In this document: positions 61,945-64,000 of the stretch, piece after piece
Layout: each line of letters begins with the position of its first letter
Position numbering within the stretch: the first letter of the stretch is position 1
NCBI RefSeq assembly: GCF_040115645.1
Contig: NC_089568.1
Location: 1,364,001 to 1,428,000 of the forward strand
DNA: 64,000 nucleotides
Direction: 5' to 3'
Source: Euwallacea fornicatus
Taxonomy: Eukaryota > Arthropoda > Insecta > Coleoptera > Curculionidae
The notes under the pieces: model-generated
The model's input: only the letters and a program-made list of their open reading frames with translations
What the model was told of the DNA's origin: nothing
The model's database searches: none
Position numbers and translations under genes: made by a program

Positions 61945-62431
61945 GCCACTGGTGAGGTTCGGGGCGCGCGGAACGTCTATAGTAGCGCTCTGCGGGGGCC
62001 CCATAGCCGCAGGGCAGGGCGGGGCACCTCCGAGATGATGCCCTTCCTTTCACCAGTTACACAATGCATTAGCCAGTGTTGCCAGGTAAATCGAATCGCT
62101 CTAAAAACCTCAGAAGATTCATATTTCTGTGTTATCGGCGCTTCTTGGTAGGAGAAACTAAGGAGAAAAATCACGGCTATAGCGTAGCAACAATAAATAT
62201 GGAGCGTCTGATAATAATGGCGTGAATTTGGGAACTCTTCATTGAAAGAATCAAGGGTGTACATGCGAAAATGCATTAAGTTGCTCGGGCAGTACCGTAA
62301 AACGTGCTGCCATTGGTTCCATAGGTACTGATTCAAGTCTGCTGGACGGGCAGGCAGTGTATACGTCGAACTTGCCTTATTCAATTGTTGCTGCAACTGA
62401 GTCAACTGACATTTTAGTAGCAAGTTCAATT
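61945..62431 (+). promoter_or_regulatory. CpG-rich pocket, candidate promoter or 5' exon
   Basis: 61950-62040 is strongly GC-rich (GGGGCGCGCGG, GCGGGGGCCCC), in sharp contrast with the surroundings. A CAGTGTTGCCAG string follows at about 62075, and a GTAAGTATT donor-like site follows at 62434. A plus-strand untranslated first exon between them is possible. On the minus strand an open frame of 150 codons spans 61977-62429, but its first ATG is about one third of the way in and no family is recognised. Confidence 0.25.
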
Positions 62432-62439
62432 TGGTAAGT

Positions 62440-63589
62440 ATTTTTGTGATGTCGAGAAAGGTTAGGATGTAAATAAAGAGAAGTAGATACGTAGGAACTT
62501 CATTACTAAGTTAATTAAGTAACTCAGTTAAAGCAACCTGAATACGAAGCCGAACGACTTGAGTTTTAATTGAGTTACTGAGTGTGCTGGGTGCGAGGGT
62601 TAGCAACATTTGCTTGAAAATATTTAGGAATACTTTTTGGTAATATTGAACTATAACTGATGTATAAATAATATTCCAAGACAAGCTCAGTGTTGGATAT
62701 TTCTCATTAAGAGGTGTTAGAGTAACTTTTGCAGTGTTGCGACCGTCAAAATATAATAATTTGTAAATCCGCCATTACAAGATTTTCTTTGCTCGTTTCT
62801 TCGAACATTTTTCCTTAATGAAGAGAGAAGAGTGCGGCTCTCGTCCAAGTTGTTGATTATTTCGGAAAACTGTAGAATTTTCATAAATTTGGCTCTGCCT
62901 ACAGAAAATTTTATCTCGAAGAAAATTTGCGTTCGCAAATAGAATTTGGCGAGCCCACAAACTCGGGGCTACATTCCATTCTACAGAATTGAAAAACTGT
63001 AGAACTATCTTTAAAAAGAGCTTACTTAGTTCAGGAAAATCGCACAATTTGTTCTCGGTCTAAGAGGCGGGGTATTAATGAAGATTGAAGAATTTAGCGT
63101 TTAAATCTTTCCATTAATGTCTGAGCTTTGAATTTCCTTCACTCAAAAATAAAACTTTCAATTCTTTAGCTGTCTCCAGGACATTCTGTATTTGAGGCTT
63201 TGACGTTTCAGCTGAACGTTCAACATTTAAAAACGTTCAATATGAGACATGAAAGCATTAGAAATCGTATTTCAAAAAAAGCTCTCCGCCAAATACTTAC
63301 ACAATATTTCCATGAAAGAAAGTACTGCAGTTTGGTCTGCATTTCTTCTTCTTCAAAAAAAAAAAAAACTGTACTACTACCTCTCGCTATAAAGGTTAAT
63401 TTACCATCGGAACCCAACTGAAGCAATCAATAATAGTTCATTATACAATAATCACACAACTTCATTGTTCTTAGCCAATTCATCATTAATGAGATAATTA
63501 AATAGGAAGTCTGAATCTGCGATTCTAAATATTAAATGACCGATGGTAAAAAGTTACCGTCAGCAGGAAGACCAAATACGATCAGAAAA
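62440..63589. other. Unannotated DNA
   Basis: No repeat ends or coding motifs recognised. Open frames 62717-63047 (minus) and 63200-63426 (both strands) are motif-free. Confidence 0.35.
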
Positions 63590-63591
63590 TA

Positions 63592-64000
63592 CGAGGATAG
63601 TCCCAGAAGTACCCGACTTAAGACTTATAGAAAAAAATTGGAAAATATTACATTATTTCTCAACACAGTTTCCTTTGAGATTGGTACTCTTTTCACTGTG
63701 ATGTTCCATGGCTGCTACACCCTCATTATAGTAAAAAACTTCGAAGATTTTAAAATAGGCATCAACCTCGGACTCCGCCTCTTCGTTACTGATAAATCTC
63801 TTTTCCCGGAGCCATTTTTTCAAGTTTGGAAATAGAAAATGATCTGAGTGGGCTAAATCTGGTGAATAGGGTGGGTGAGGATAAAGTTCGAAACCACGTT
63901 AATTGAATTTGGTTATCGCGATGACCGAAGTGTGGACTGGTGCGTTGTCTTGATGAAACAACACTTTCTTTTTCTCCAAATGCGGTCGCTTCTTCCTAAT
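63592..64000 (-). mobile_element. Mariner element, 3' end, running off the window
   Basis: TA at 63590-63591 followed by CGAGGATAGTCCCAGAAG and then TACCCGACTTA, which has the look of a short mariner terminal repeat (CGAGGG.. type), distinct from the CAGGGTG family. The body on the minus strand is transposase. The 5' half lies beyond 64000. Confidence 0.8.
63653..64000 (-). pseudogene. Mariner transposase C-terminal half, one internal stop
   Basis: From the window edge inward: RKKRPHLEKKKVLFHQDNAP with the second catalytic Asp, then VHTSVIAITKFN, a TAA at 63899-63901, and RGFELYPHPPYSPDLAHSDH with the third Asp (DD34D type), then FLFPNLKKWL. The C-terminus reads TNLKGNCVEK before the natural TAA at 63653-63655. 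Less decayed than the other transposases here: one stop and no obvious frameshift in this part. The first Asp and the DNA-binding domain are outside the window. Confidence 0.85.

Noticed and set aside
61977..62429. 150-codon minus-strand open frame, longest outside the retrotransposon
   Set aside because: It has no ATG until about one third in, no recognisable domain, and partly overlies a GC-rich pocket where long chance frames are expected.

Overview
This window reads as eukaryotic nuclear DNA from an arthropod, most likely an insect (a beetle is plausible, but that is only an impression from the repeat types). It is AT-rich, lacks any dense or operon-like gene order, and its only recognisable coding sequence comes from eukaryotic transposable elements: Ty3/Gypsy, Tc1/mariner and piggyBac. 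No rRNA, tRNA, CRISPR array or complete host gene could be supported.

The centrepiece is a complete, apparently young Ty3/Gypsy LTR retrotransposon on the minus strand (9820-15069). It has two 361-bp LTRs that look identical by eye and one uninterrupted 1405-residue Gag-Pol frame: zinc knuckles, protease, reverse transcriptase, RNase H and integrase. The gag start codon lies inside the 5' LTR, and the frame ends in a 27-bp tandem array that encodes seven copies of a 9-residue repeat. The element sits in an AT microsatellite between two older repeats.

The rest of the recognisable content is a graveyard of TA-flanked DNA transposons. From left to right: an 824-bp non-autonomous element with long inverted repeats (896-1719); a decayed Tc1-like element (3163-4590); a truncated mariner-like transposase (15080-15950); a nested relic with a foldback insertion (20343-21905); a full-length but stop-ridden mariner-like element with about 280-bp inverted repeats (31849-33648); a partial one (33729-34685); another mariner-like element (37406-38740); a 240-bp MITE (49829-50068); two relatives with long inverted repeats (56215-56895 and 57952-58694), the second inserted in a piggyBac transposase fragment; and the 3' end of a further mariner that runs off the right edge (63592-64000). 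Many share the terminal motif CAGGGTG. Three of them carry a second copy of that motif about 110 bp inside each arm, an IR/DR-like layout.

The intervening DNA (about 4.6-9.4, 16-20, 22-31, 38.8-49.8, 50-56 and 59-63.5 kb) is AT-rich and intron-like or intergenic. Within it are a few weak hints of host transcription: two short open first-exon-like segments that end at good splice donors (6595-6671 and 29278-29354), and GC-richer pockets near 25.8-26.3, 39.8 and 62.0 kb. None can be tied to a named gene. No new defence, regulatory or metabolic system is evident; the most unusual items are the layout of the LTR element and the shared design of the inverted-repeat elements.
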